A stretch of DNA of 7,714 nt, taken from NCBI GenBank assembly GCA_017407725.1, contig JAFQWB010000051.1, forward strand, positions 1-7,714, read 5' to 3'. Position 1 is the stretch's first letter, and each line of letters opens with the position of its first letter. This document shows positions 1-7,258 of this stretch, piece after piece. The notes beneath the pieces were generated by a model. The model worked only from the letters and a program-made list of their open reading frames with translations. It was not told where the DNA came from and did no database searches. The stretch comes from Clostridia bacterium (GTDB lineage: Bacteria > Bacillota_A > Clostridia > Oscillospirales > CAG-272). Both the position numbers and the translations under genes were made by a program.

Positions 1-3000
1 ATTTCAAATCCAAAATTGTCATTACCTATATAGACAATTGGAGAATTCAGACCCGCAATTGCGTAATACTCCGTAGTTCTTTCGGTATCATAGTTCAGCT
101 CATCGGTTAGCAGATAATTGCCTGTATAGCATTTATTTATAAGCAAATCACAATCTAGATCGAGATCATCTACTCCACCATACATACTACTTGTCTTTGC
201 CAAATCATGATCACACAACATATGCTGAACACTGGTAGCGTTCGAAGCATCCGCCAATCCCGAACCCCAATGTGGAGTATCGATGGTTATAAGGCGGCGA
301 ATATTTTCATCCTTGCCTATATTTTCGATATAGTATCTGGCAACAAGCCCGCCCATACTGTGAGCAACAATGTCAATACAGTAATTAGAATTTGGTGTTA
401 TACCGTTTACCTTGCCGAAAAAGCTTGCTTTAGCTTTGGTTGTACCATTCAAGCGTATATCGTTTGCAAGATTCTGTAAATATACGTCAAACTTATTTGC
501 ACTATGAATTACCGCATCTTGATTTGGGTAATTAAACACAAACAAATCTTCATTGACTGTATAGCCTTGCTGAACCAAATAATATGCTAAATTTCCGCCT
601 TGAGAATGTGCTTCGTCATTCGGACCATTAAAAACATCTATTATTTCTTGTGTTGCCACATCTGTATATACAAGCCCGCCCAAAGTTGTCGCATTTATCG
701 AGCTGTCAAAATGATTGTTATCCTTATCATCGGTATCGGAAGGATCAACGTATACTCTTGTTTCTGCTCCCCACAAAGTAAATGAATTATCCTTTCTTCC
801 GTGTATAAGCATTACGGCAGGTCTATATACCTCAACATTACAGCTTGTGCTCCAGACAGTGTTTGAACTTTGGATATACTTAGCTGTAACTGTAACTGTT
901 CCTACAGATACACCTGTAAGAACTCCGGTTTGAGAATTGATAGTCGCGCTTCCCGTTCCGTTCGTTACAGACCACACAATGCCGTTTTGTCCGTTTACAT
1001 CATCATAGCTCGAATACATTACTGCATCAAAATCAAAGGTGTTTCCAACAGCAAGTGCATCTGTGCTTTCCTTGAGTGTCACTCCGTTATACGATGCAGC
1101 TATTTCGTTGATTTCCCATCTCTGTATGGCAGCACCGGGCGAAGAATCATATATACCAAGTCTGATATTCGTTTCATATGCGCTATCGTATATAAGCACC
1201 TTGGAATTCACGTGTCTGTATATACAGTATCCCATATCATCTGCTTTTATCTTCCATGTCGAAAGTGTATTTACCCCACTATCGGACGTTCCGATATCGC
1301 TCATTACAATTCCGTTACCCTGCTCGGTCCACGCCTTTCTGCTATCAAGCATAGAGCGAATGATATAGTTATCATTTCCTATATACTTTATCTTAAACAT
1401 TGCATATCTCTCATTTGACGTAGGCAGCGTACTTCTGCTGTTTGCCTCAAGATACGCGTTATCATAGAGAGCATTGGGATCGGCATACTGTATTCTGTAA
1501 TTATTTGCGGCACTCTTCATGTAGTATACGCCTTCTTTAATTACTACGTATACGTTTACAGAATAAACGTCTTCACTTCCGTCTGTATGAGTTACCGTTG
1601 CATTTATGACCGTGTATCCCGCCTTGTTTGTGCTGACAACTCCGTTAGAGCCTACTTCTGCAACTACCGTATTAGTAGACTCCCAACTAACATTATCTCC
1701 GAAATTATCTACAGTACAATAAAATGACATCCAATCTTCATTTTCATAAAGAATGAATTCTTCATTATTTTCATCAGCTTCTCTGATATCAACTATAGCA
1801 TTAACGTTGCTTCCGCCCGACTCTATTTCCCAAAGCTGGCCTACGCTTCCGTGAAAGGCGCTCAGATATACGTTTCCTGTAGCATCTACGGACGAGGTGC
1901 TTGATGAGCCGTTATGATCATCACGTACGGTCAATGCGCAATTCGGCTCATACGCCGATACTATCTTATAATATCCGCTGTCACTGTCTATCGCAAATAT
2001 CCAGTCTTGATTTTCAGGTCTGCTCGCACTATAGCTTGTGAGCTGTACGTTTACTTCCGCAGTCTCACTCGATCCGATAAGACTATTATATGCAAAGGAA
2101 ATGCACTTAGTGTTTCCTATTCCATTATTATCGGTAACAGTCTTTATGCGGAATCCTTCGGTTGCAGAGTCATATTCAAGTCTGAACGCCTGAGTGCTTG
2201 TATTGTTCTTTGCATACTGATATACGTTATAAGCGGATGCCGAAGCTGTGATATATTTGCCACTTCCCACATTCTTAAAGCTGTATACTGCTCCGTCCTT
2301 TATTCCTCCGTATGGCTCATATGAGTATTCAATTACCATCGTAGGTCTATACGATGCAGTAGTGTATTCCGAAGAATAGATCGGCGTATGATAATTCGAC
2401 GTTATTGTCGTATATCCTATCTTGAATCCGTTCCATTCCGAGCTCTTAAAGAAATCGGATATTCTTCCGTATTCCATTCTCTTCTCGCTCATCCACGAGG
2501 TAAGATCGATAGAATATTTTGAATAGGAGTTAACTACACTTCCGTTATTCGCGCTTGATATCAGGGTTGTCTGCGGCTGTGTATCATAAGTTATCGTGTC
2601 CGCATCCCACTCTTCATCTGCCGAATACACACTTAGTACCGGCTTAGCTGTGGTATTCATTCTGAAATTAAACGATGCGCTGTTTACATAATACGCTTCG
2701 TCAATGTCAATAAGCTTCTTTATTTTTATATAGGCATAGTAATCCTCGCCGTATCTGTTGCCTATAAGAAGCATAGTCTCTGTAGGTCTTGTTGAATTTG
2801 CACCATCGTTTTGATGTACGTAAGTATCCTCATAATTGCTCGTATAGTTTCTTGATGTAAACGAGGGGTCTATTACTACAGGATACTCTCTTTCATCGCT
2901 ATTAAGCCATTCTTCGCTCGGTGTATAGGTTACAAGTGTCTTTCCATCCTTACTAAACAGCATTACACTTATTTCGTCCGACACATCGCCCTTGGCATCC

Positions 3001-3803
3001 ATCATCCAAGGTGCTCCGAGAGTGAATATACATTCCCCTTCTCTATTTACAAAGGGTACTGTGTTATCATCATTCTTTACTGCATAAAGTCCCTCTGCAT
3101 TCACAATCATAGTATATGATTTTATTGCATCGGCTGACTTAAGTATTACGTCTTCCTTTACCTTTCCGTGGTATACTGAATAATTAACGTCTACGTTCTC
3201 TGTAAAAATATTATTATAGCTGAGGGCTGATACCGATTTTCCCTCGTTTGATATATTACTGAGGGTTTTAACCTCGTTTTCATCGGAAGCCGCATGCACC
3301 TTTGCGTTCACTTTAGATATTGTTAGCTCTGCATCTTTAATATTTCCGCCCTTTAAGGACAGACCTTTATCAAAGGACAAGCTCCACGATAACTTATATT
3401 CTCCCTCTTCTATAGATACAAGAGAATTATCGTTTGCCTTCTCTGCAAACTGTGTTTTAAATATTTCATTGTTCGACTGATATACACCCTCACTTAACGT
3501 AAAGGTATTGTCTACCTCTTTCCATTCTCCGTCTTCTTCATAATGAATCTGATCGGAATATATTACCGCATATCTTCTTCCATCAGGAGTAACGTAATGC
3601 TTTGAGAATTCGTTTCTTTTGCTTACGTCCTCCTCAAGAACGGGGTCTGAGTCAAGCTCATTTAAGGCATCTGAAGGCAAGATATCTTTTTCTTCTGCCG
3701 CAGAAAAGATTCCTGATGCAAGAACCCCAAGCGGACATATCTGCAGTAACATGGTTAGTGTGATAATGATTGATACTATCTGTGAAAAAATTCTTTTTTT
3801 CAT
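1..3803 (-). CDS. Secreted multidomain lipase-like alpha/beta hydrolase with DNRLRE, ricin and Ig-like modules (3' end outside window)
   Basis: One uninterrupted frame of 1267 codons runs off the left edge; the frame was checked at many points and shows no frameshift. ATG at 3803 follows AAAGGGG (3813-3819) with 9 nt spacing. Residues 1-29 are a signal peptide (MKKR, hydrophobic core, cleavage near VLA29). Residues ~40-317 resemble the N-terminal part of clostridial RHS/YD proteins (YVTPDGRRYAVIYSD, EWKEVDNTF, ending YPVVIDPS). Residues ~318-500 look like a DNRLRE region (EDTYV, SVYSADEEWDADTITYDTQP). Ricin-like beta-trefoils lie at ~504-661 (QLW658) and ~758-900 (QRW896). Ig-like (Big_2-type) domains lie at ~665-755 and ~903-993. 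An alpha/beta hydrolase starts at ~997: oxyanion-region MLIHG (His1001), nucleophile elbow AHSMGG with Ser1149, then ITIDTPHWGSG. The AXSXG form also occurs in Bacillus LipA-type lipases. The catalytic Asp and His probably lie past the window edge. It is expected to be exported and to hydrolyse an ester; the substrate is unknown, and the ricin-like modules suggest glycan binding. A phospholipase or other esterase is possible. Confidence 0.88.
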   Translation of the reverse strand, partial: MKKRIFSQIVSIIITLTMLLQICPLGVLASGIFSAAEEKDILPSDALNELDSDPVLEEDVSKRNEFSKHYVTPDGRRYAVIYSDQIHYEEDGEWKEVDNTFTLSEGVYQSNNEIFKTQFAEKANDNSLVSIEEGEYKLSWSLSFDKGLSLKGGNIKDAELTISKVNAKVHAASDENEVKTLSNISNEGKSVSALSYNNIFTENVDVNYSVYHGKVKEDVILKSADAIKSYTMIVNAEGLYAVKNDDNTVPFVNREGECIFTLGAPWMMDAKGDVSDEISVMLFSKDGKTLVTYTPSEEWLNSDEREYPVVIDPSFTSRNYTSNYEDTYVHQNDGANSTRPTETMLLIGNRYGEDYYAYIKIKKLIDIDEAYYVNSASFNFRMNTTAKPVLSVYSADEEWDADTITYDTQPQTTLISSANNGSVVNSYSKYSIDLTSWMSEKRMEYGRISDFFKSSEWNGFKIGYTTITSNYHTPIYSSEYTTASYRPTMVIEYSYEPYGGIKDGAVYSFKNVGSGKYITASASAYNVYQYAKNNTSTQAFRLEYDSATEGFRIKTVTDNNGIGNTKCISFAYNSLIGSSETAEVNVQLTSYSASRPENQDWIFAIDSDSGYYKIVSAYEPNCALTVRDDHNGSSSTSSVDATGNVYLSAFHGSVGQLWEIESGGSNVNAIVDIREADENNEEFILYENEDWMSFYCTVDNFGDNVSWESTNTVVAEVGSNGVVSTNKAGYTVINATVTHTDGSEDVYSVNVYVVIKEGVYYMKSAANNYRIQYADPNALYDNAYLEANSRSTLPTSNERYAMFKIKYIGNDNYIIRSMLDSRKAWTEQGNGIVMSDIGTSDSGVNTLSTWKIKADDMGYCIYRHVNSKVLIYDSAYETNIRLGIYDSSPGAAIQRWEINEIAASYNGVTLKESTDALAVGNTFDFDAVMYSSYDDVNGQNGIVWSVTNGTGSATINSQTGVLTGVSVGTVTVTAKYIQSSNTVWSTSCNVEVYRPAVMLIHGRKDNSFTLWGAETRVYVDPSDTDDKDNNHFDSSINATTLGGLVYTDVATQEIIDVFNGPNDEAHSQGGNLAYYLVQQGYTVNEDLFVFNYPNQDAVIHSANKFDVYLQNLANDIRLNGTTKAKASFFGKVNGITPNSNYCIDIVAHSMGGLVARYYIENIGKDENIRRLITIDTPHWGSGLADASNATSVQHMLCDHDLAKTSSMYGGVDDLDLDCDLLINKCYTGNYLLTDELNYDTERTTEYYAIAGLNSPIVYIGNDNFGFE

Positions 3804-3862
3804 TTTCCTTTTCCCCTTTCGGTATTATAATTTTTTTCGTAGAAATACATTTCTGCAATTCC

Positions 3863-3891
3863 TTTTTAGCACCTTAAACCTTATTTGTCAA
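3863..3891 (-). promoter_or_regulatory. Sigma-A-type promoter of the secreted lipase-like gene
   Basis: On the minus strand a perfect -35 box TTGACA (3891-3886) is followed after 17 bp by TAAAAA (3868-3863), a 4/6 match to the -10 consensus. Transcription would begin near 3856, giving a leader of about 50 nt that ends in the AAAGGGG ribosome site (3819-3813). It is the best -35/-10 pair seen in the 217 bp between ileS and this gene, and it lies downstream of the ileS terminator, so the gene has its own transcript. Confidence 0.65.
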
Positions 3892-3904
3892 TAGATTTTT
3901 TCTA

Positions 3905-3924
3905 AATGATACTATCGTATCATT
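3905..3924. repeat. Operator-like inverted repeat upstream of the lipase promoter
   Basis: AATGATAC and GTATCATT form perfect 8-bp arms around a 4-bp spacer (TATC). The element ends 14 bp upstream of the -35 box. It has no T-tract and is AT-rich, so a transcription terminator is unlikely. Its place just upstream of a strong -35 suits a site for a dimeric activator or repressor. I do not recognise the motif as that of a specific regulator family. Confidence 0.5.
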
Positions 3925-3935
3925 ATTTCGTATAT

Positions 3936-3967
3936 ATGCACAATTTGGGATATCTCTTTTTGTGCAT
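3936..3967. repeat. Second inverted repeat upstream of the lipase promoter
   Basis: Perfect 8-bp arms ATGCACAA (3936-3943) and TTGTGCAT (3960-3967) are separated by 16 bp. Centre-to-centre it lies about 37 bp upstream of the 3905-3924 inverted repeat and has a different arm sequence. It lies between the ileS terminator and the lipase promoter, so it is outside both genes. It could be a second regulator site or a hairpin at the 3' end of any ileS read-through RNA. The function is not known. Confidence 0.4.
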
Positions 3968-3977
3968 GGTGAATAAC

Positions 3978-4008
3978 AAAAAACACGCGGAGTGCAAACT
4001 CCGCGTGT
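3978..4008 (-). terminator. Intrinsic terminator of ileS
   Basis: A perfect 10-bp stem, ACACGCGGAG (3983-3992) with CTCCGCGTGT (3999-4008), encloses a 6-nt loop whose outer T and A can add an eleventh pair. Read on the minus strand the hairpin begins 12 nt after the ileS TAA and is followed directly by a run of six U (A6 at 3978-3983, its last base shared with the stem). GC-rich stem plus U-tract is the classic Rho-independent pattern. On the plus strand only a weak, interrupted T-rich stretch follows, so it is mainly a minus-strand terminator. Confidence 0.93.
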
Positions 4009-4020
4009 CATATATTTTAT

Positions 4021-7000
4021 TTAGTCAACAAGCGTGATAGCAACCTTAACGGTGTGCTCACCAACCTCGATCTCTGTCTTGTCAGCTCCCTCGGGCATTG
4101 CATCAACGCCGATAACGAGAAGCTCTGACATTACTGTATCAAGATTATCCGAAACGATCTTTTCGATCTCTTCATCGCCGTATTCAAGTGCAATTCTGAT
4201 GCGGCTTTCGATCTTAAGACCCATATCCTTTCTGTAAACCTGAAGCTTTCTGATAAGGCTTCTTACCATATACTCTTCTTCAAGCTTTTCGTCAATTGCA
4301 AGAGAAAGAACAAGAGTGATATCTCCGTCAGCCTCGATTGCATAATCGTTCTTTGCAACAAGAGCAATATTGAAGAGATCCTTTGTTATCTCGGGCTCAA
4401 ATTCGTCAAACTTGACCTTGCCCTCTGCATTAAGAGCAGCATATACCTCTGCAACCTTTTCATCAGAAAGACCTGCAACAAATTCCTTGAACTTATTAAC
4501 GTCCTTTCTGAGAACGCCGCCTGCCTTACCGAAGTTAACAGAGAGGCTGGGAGTTACGAATGAATCTGTATTTTCAACGAAGGAAATATTCTTGATATTT
4601 ACCTCGCTCTTGATAGCAGCATCAAAGATCTCAACTGCGCCCTTGATCTCATCGTTTGCAACGAGATAGAGATCGGAAAGAGGCTGCTTGATCATTATAG
4701 CCTTTTCGTTACGGATCTTCTGAACGAGCGCGATAATATCTCTTGCAAGAGCTGTCTTGCCTATAAGATCATCACCGAAGGAAAGCTCAAGACCTGTGGG
4801 GAAGTCGGAAAGGTGAACGCTCTCACACTCGTTCTTTTCGAATTCTCTTACAGAATCGTGCCAGATAAAGTCTGTCATAAAGGGAATGATGGGAGCCATT
4901 ACTCTTACAACGCTCTTGATAACCGTGTAGAGAGTGTAGTAAGCAACCTGCTTTTCCTCAGGGGTTCCCTTCCAGAATCTCTTTCTGTTAATTCTGATAT
5001 ACCAGTTATTAATATCGTCAACAAGAGCCTCAAATGCCATAAGAACAGGCTGATACATCTGATTTGAGTAGTTCTCGTTTGCGATCTTTATAAACTCGTT
5101 TGTTCTGAGAAGTGCCCACTTATCGCTTGCCGAAAGCTCATCGTCGGAGGGCTTATAGCCGTCGAGATTCGGCTTATCTATGCTTGCGTAAGTGTTGAAG
5201 AATGTGTATGTGTTATAGAATGCAAGAATTCTTCTCTTGGCATCGTCGCCGAGAGTGTATCCGAAACGGAGGTCGTTAACCGACGTTGTTCCTGCATACA
5301 GATATCTGATGGTATCTGCGCCCATAACCTTTATAGCGTCGTTAAGAACGATATTCTTTTCTTTTCCCGCGCTCTTTGAGAACTTTTCTCCGTTCTCTCT
5401 TACAACGCTTCCGTGAGTTACTACCTTCTTATAAGGTGCGCATCCCTCAAGCGTTACGCTCATAAAGAGGATGGAATAGAACCAGAGTCTTACCTGCTCT
5501 ACCATCTCAATTACAACGTCGCTGGGGAAGTTCTTTCTCCAGAACTCTCTGTCAGAGAAGTACTTCTTTGTAACGAAGGGAGTGATACCTGCGTCAAGCC
5601 AGCAGTCACCAACCTCGGTAACTCTCTTAACCTTTGCTCCGCAGTCACAGGTTATCTCAATATCGTCTATCCAAGGTCTGTGGAAGTGAGGAATCTTTTC
5701 AACCTCTTCCTTAGAACTTCTTTCTATAAGCTCCTCGCGGCTTCCGATAACTGTTATCTTGCCGCAGTCGGGACATACGTAGAAAGGAAGGGGGAGACCG
5801 TAGAAACGCTTTCTTGAAATGTTCCAGTCGGTCATATTGTTGAGCCAGTCGATCATTCTCTTCTTAACGTGAGCGGGCTGCCACTCAACAGTTTCAACTG
5901 CCTCAAGCATCTTGGGTCTTATCTCGTCGCTCTTGATGTACCACTCGTCAACGAGCTTGAAGACGATGTCTGTCTTACATCTCCAGCAATGAGCATACTT
6001 ATGTGTATATTCTTCGGTAGCATACATATTTCCGCGTGCTCTGAGCTCTGCGAATATATCCTCTGCAACCTCTGTTGTTGTCTTTCCTGCAAGGTCACCG
6101 AAGCCCTCGATTATTCTGCCTGCCTCATCGATAGGAGAAATTGCGGGAATATCGTACTTGAGTCCTAAGTTAAAGTCCTCCTCACCGCATCCGGGAGCGA
6201 TGTGAACAAGTCCTGTACCCTCGGAATCAACGATGTCCTCCCACGGAATAACCTTGTGAGTGAACTTCTGAACCTCAAACTCGGGGAATATGGTGGTATA
6301 GGTAAGTCCGAGAAGCTCCTTACCCTTTACAGTCTTGATTATCTCTTTTATGTTCTTTCCGATAACCTTCTTAACTATCGATGCACCGCAGATAACAGGT
6401 CTTCCGCCCTCTTTAAGCGCAACGAAGGAATAGTCAAGCTCGGGATTTACCGCAACTGCACAGTTGGAGGTAAGTGTCCAGGGTGTTGTTGTCCAAACGA
6501 GAAGATCTGCCTCGATCTCGTTTATGGGCATACGGAAGAATACCGCATTGCAGGTAACCTCGCTGTAGCTTCCGCTCATTTCGTGTTCGGAAAGAGAGGT
6601 TCCGCATCTGGGGCACCACGACATAACTCTGTGCTTCTTTACAAGCCAGCCGAGATCGTCACACTTCTTAAGGAAGTGCCAGATTCCGAGAATGTTATCG
6701 TCTGTATTTGTGAAATAAGAATTGCTCCAGTCCATCCACTGACCGAGATCCTTACTCTGCTCTGTAATTACTGCCGCATACTTCTGAACTCTTGACATAC
6801 AGGTGTTTGTGAAGTTGTCCATACCGAACTTTACGATATCGCTCTTATCCTTGAATCCGAGCTGCTTTTCAACCTCAACCTCAACCCAAAGACCCTGCGC
6901 GTCAAAGCCGTTCTGATAGGTTCCGTCCTTGCCGAGCATGCTGTTGTATCTGAGTGTTATATCCTTGAGAGTTCTTCCGAACGCATGGTGAATACCCATG

Positions 7001-7158
7001 GCGTTGTTTGCGGTTATAGGACCGTCAAGAAAACGGAAATATTCATTTCCTTTATTCTTTGCGCGAAGCTTTTCAAAATAATTATTCTTCTCCCATAAGG
7101 CCTTGACCTGACCTTCGGCAGATTCGAAATTGTAACCCTTTTCGTCTTTTATCATCAT
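4021..7158 (-). CDS. ileS: Isoleucyl-tRNA synthetase, type 2, with swapped GIHH signature motif
   Basis: Class I synthetase that charges tRNA-Ile with isoleucine in the cytoplasm; 1045 aa from the chosen ATG, near the usual IleRS2 length. Residues from that Met: the HIGH signature is GIHH (55-58) before AFGRTLKD; CP1 editing domain with WTTTPWT (232-238) and GTGLVHIAPG, whose His319 and Asp328 match editing residues H333 and D342 of the E. coli enzyme by my alignment; Cys pairs 182/185 with 391/394 and 462/465 with 504/506, placed as the two zinc sites I recall in Thermus IleRS; NISRKRFYGLPLP; GDCWLDAG; KFSKS (592-596) for KMSKS; anticodon-binding part from about residue 665 (WYIRINRKRFW). 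The C-terminus has no cysteine zinc ribbon, unlike type 1. The start follows AGGAGG by 11 nt; a GTG 15 codons upstream lacks a ribosome site and lies at the predicted transcript start. A strong terminator follows the stop. No T-box is present. Mupirocin resistance is inferred from family knowledge. Confidence 0.96.
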   Translation of the reverse strand: MMIKDEKGYNFESAEGQVKALWEKNNYFEKLRAKNKGNEYFRFLDGPITANNAMGIHHAFGRTLKDITLRYNSMLGKDGTYQNGFDAQGLWVEVEVEKQLGFKDKSDIVKFGMDNFTNTCMSRVQKYAAVITEQSKDLGQWMDWSNSYFTNTDDNILGIWHFLKKCDDLGWLVKKHRVMSWCPRCGTSLSEHEMSGSYSEVTCNAVFFRMPINEIEADLLVWTTTPWTLTSNCAVAVNPELDYSFVALKEGGRPVICGASIVKKVIGKNIKEIIKTVKGKELLGLTYTTIFPEFEVQKFTHKVIPWEDIVDSEGTGLVHIAPGCGEEDFNLGLKYDIPAISPIDEAGRIIEGFGDLAGKTTTEVAEDIFAELRARGNMYATEEYTHKYAHCWRCKTDIVFKLVDEWYIKSDEIRPKMLEAVETVEWQPAHVKKRMIDWLNNMTDWNISRKRFYGLPLPFYVCPDCGKITVIGSREELIERSSKEEVEKIPHFHRPWIDDIEITCDCGAKVKRVTEVGDCWLDAGITPFVTKKYFSDREFWRKNFPSDVVIEMVEQVRLWFYSILFMSVTLEGCAPYKKVVTHGSVVRENGEKFSKSAGKEKNIVLNDAIKVMGADTIRYLYAGTTSVNDLRFGYTLGDDAKRRILAFYNTYTFFNTYASIDKPNLDGYKPSDDELSASDKWALLRTNEFIKIANENYSNQMYQPVLMAFEALVDDINNWYIRINRKRFWKGTPEEKQVAYYTLYTVIKSVVRVMAPIIPFMTDFIWHDSVREFEKNECESVHLSDFPTGLELSFGDDLIGKTALARDIIALVQKIRNEKAIMIKQPLSDLYLVANDEIKGAVEIFDAAIKSEVNIKNISFVENTDSFVTPSLSVNFGKAGGVLRKDVNKFKEFVAGLSDEKVAEVYAALNAEGKVKFDEFEPEITKDLFNIALVAKNDYAIEADGDITLVLSLAIDEKLEEEYMVRSLIRKLQVYRKDMGLKIESRIRIALEYGDEEIEKIVSDNLDTVMSELLVIGVDAMPEGADKTEIEVGEHTVKVAITLVD

Positions 7159-7169
7159 AACGGGGTCAT

Positions 7170-7175
7170 CCTCCT
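7170..7175 (-). promoter_or_regulatory. Ribosome binding site that fixes the ileS start
   Basis: A perfect AGGAGG on the minus strand lies 11 nt before ATG at 7158-7156, with a second ATG directly behind it (7155-7153). The alternative in-frame GTG at 7203 has only A/T-rich DNA upstream and would place this Shine-Dalgarno inside the coding sequence. The start at 7158 also puts the zinc and active-site residues at positions close to those I recall for Thermus IleRS. The spacing is slightly long, so initiation at either ATG is possible. Confidence 0.8.
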
Positions 7176-7211
7176 GTTCACGTCTTTTATATGTTACTTT
7201 CACAATTTATT

Positions 7212-7240
7212 ATTGTATCACATATATTGCCAATTTGCAA
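7212..7240 (-). promoter_or_regulatory. Extended -10 promoter for ileS
   Basis: On the minus strand TTGCAA (7240-7235; 4/6 of the -35 consensus) is followed after 17 bp by TACAAT (7217-7212; 5/6), which is preceded by TGA, an extended -10 TGn. Transcription would start near 7205, about 47 nt before the ileS ATG at 7158. This leader is too short for a T-box. No convincing terminator separates the upstream thioesterase gene from this site, so ileS could also receive read-through transcription. Confidence 0.65.
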
Positions 7241-7242
7241 TA
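7225..7242. repeat. Short inverted repeat overlapping the ileS -35 box
   Basis: TATTGC (7225-7230) and GCAATA (7237-7242) are perfect 6-bp arms around a 6-bp spacer and cover the -35 hexamer of the predicted ileS promoter. It could be an operator. It could also be chance in AT-rich DNA. On the minus strand no U-tract follows, so it does not end the thioesterase transcript. Confidence 0.3.
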
Positions 7243-7258
7243 GTGTTTTTGTTAAAAA

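Noticed and set aside
870..1418. 182-codon plus-strand open frame, with a second overlapping one at 1039-1368
   Set aside because: Antisense to the ricin-like and Ig-like part of the secreted protein; Cys/Ile/Tyr-rich composition typical of complement translation, and no domain.
1914..2324. 136-codon plus-strand open frame
   Set aside because: Antisense to the first ricin-like module, with no independent support such as a homologous domain.
3658..3858. 66-codon minus-strand frame overlapping the start of the secreted protein
   Set aside because: It overlaps the signal peptide region out of frame. The frame from 3803 has a signal peptide, ribosome site and long conserved domains, so this one is spurious.
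6202..6795. 197-codon plus-strand open frame inside ileS
   Set aside because: Lies wholly antisense to conserved synthetase motifs (editing domain and zinc pair). The protein has no recognisable domain; it is a shadow of the real gene.
7219..7255. Possible plus-strand terminator: the 7225-7242 hairpin extended by a CAC/GTG pairing and followed by TTTTTGTT
   Set aside because: The stem is short, AT-rich and bulged, and no plus-strand gene precedes it. Overlap with the ileS promoter explains the bases better.
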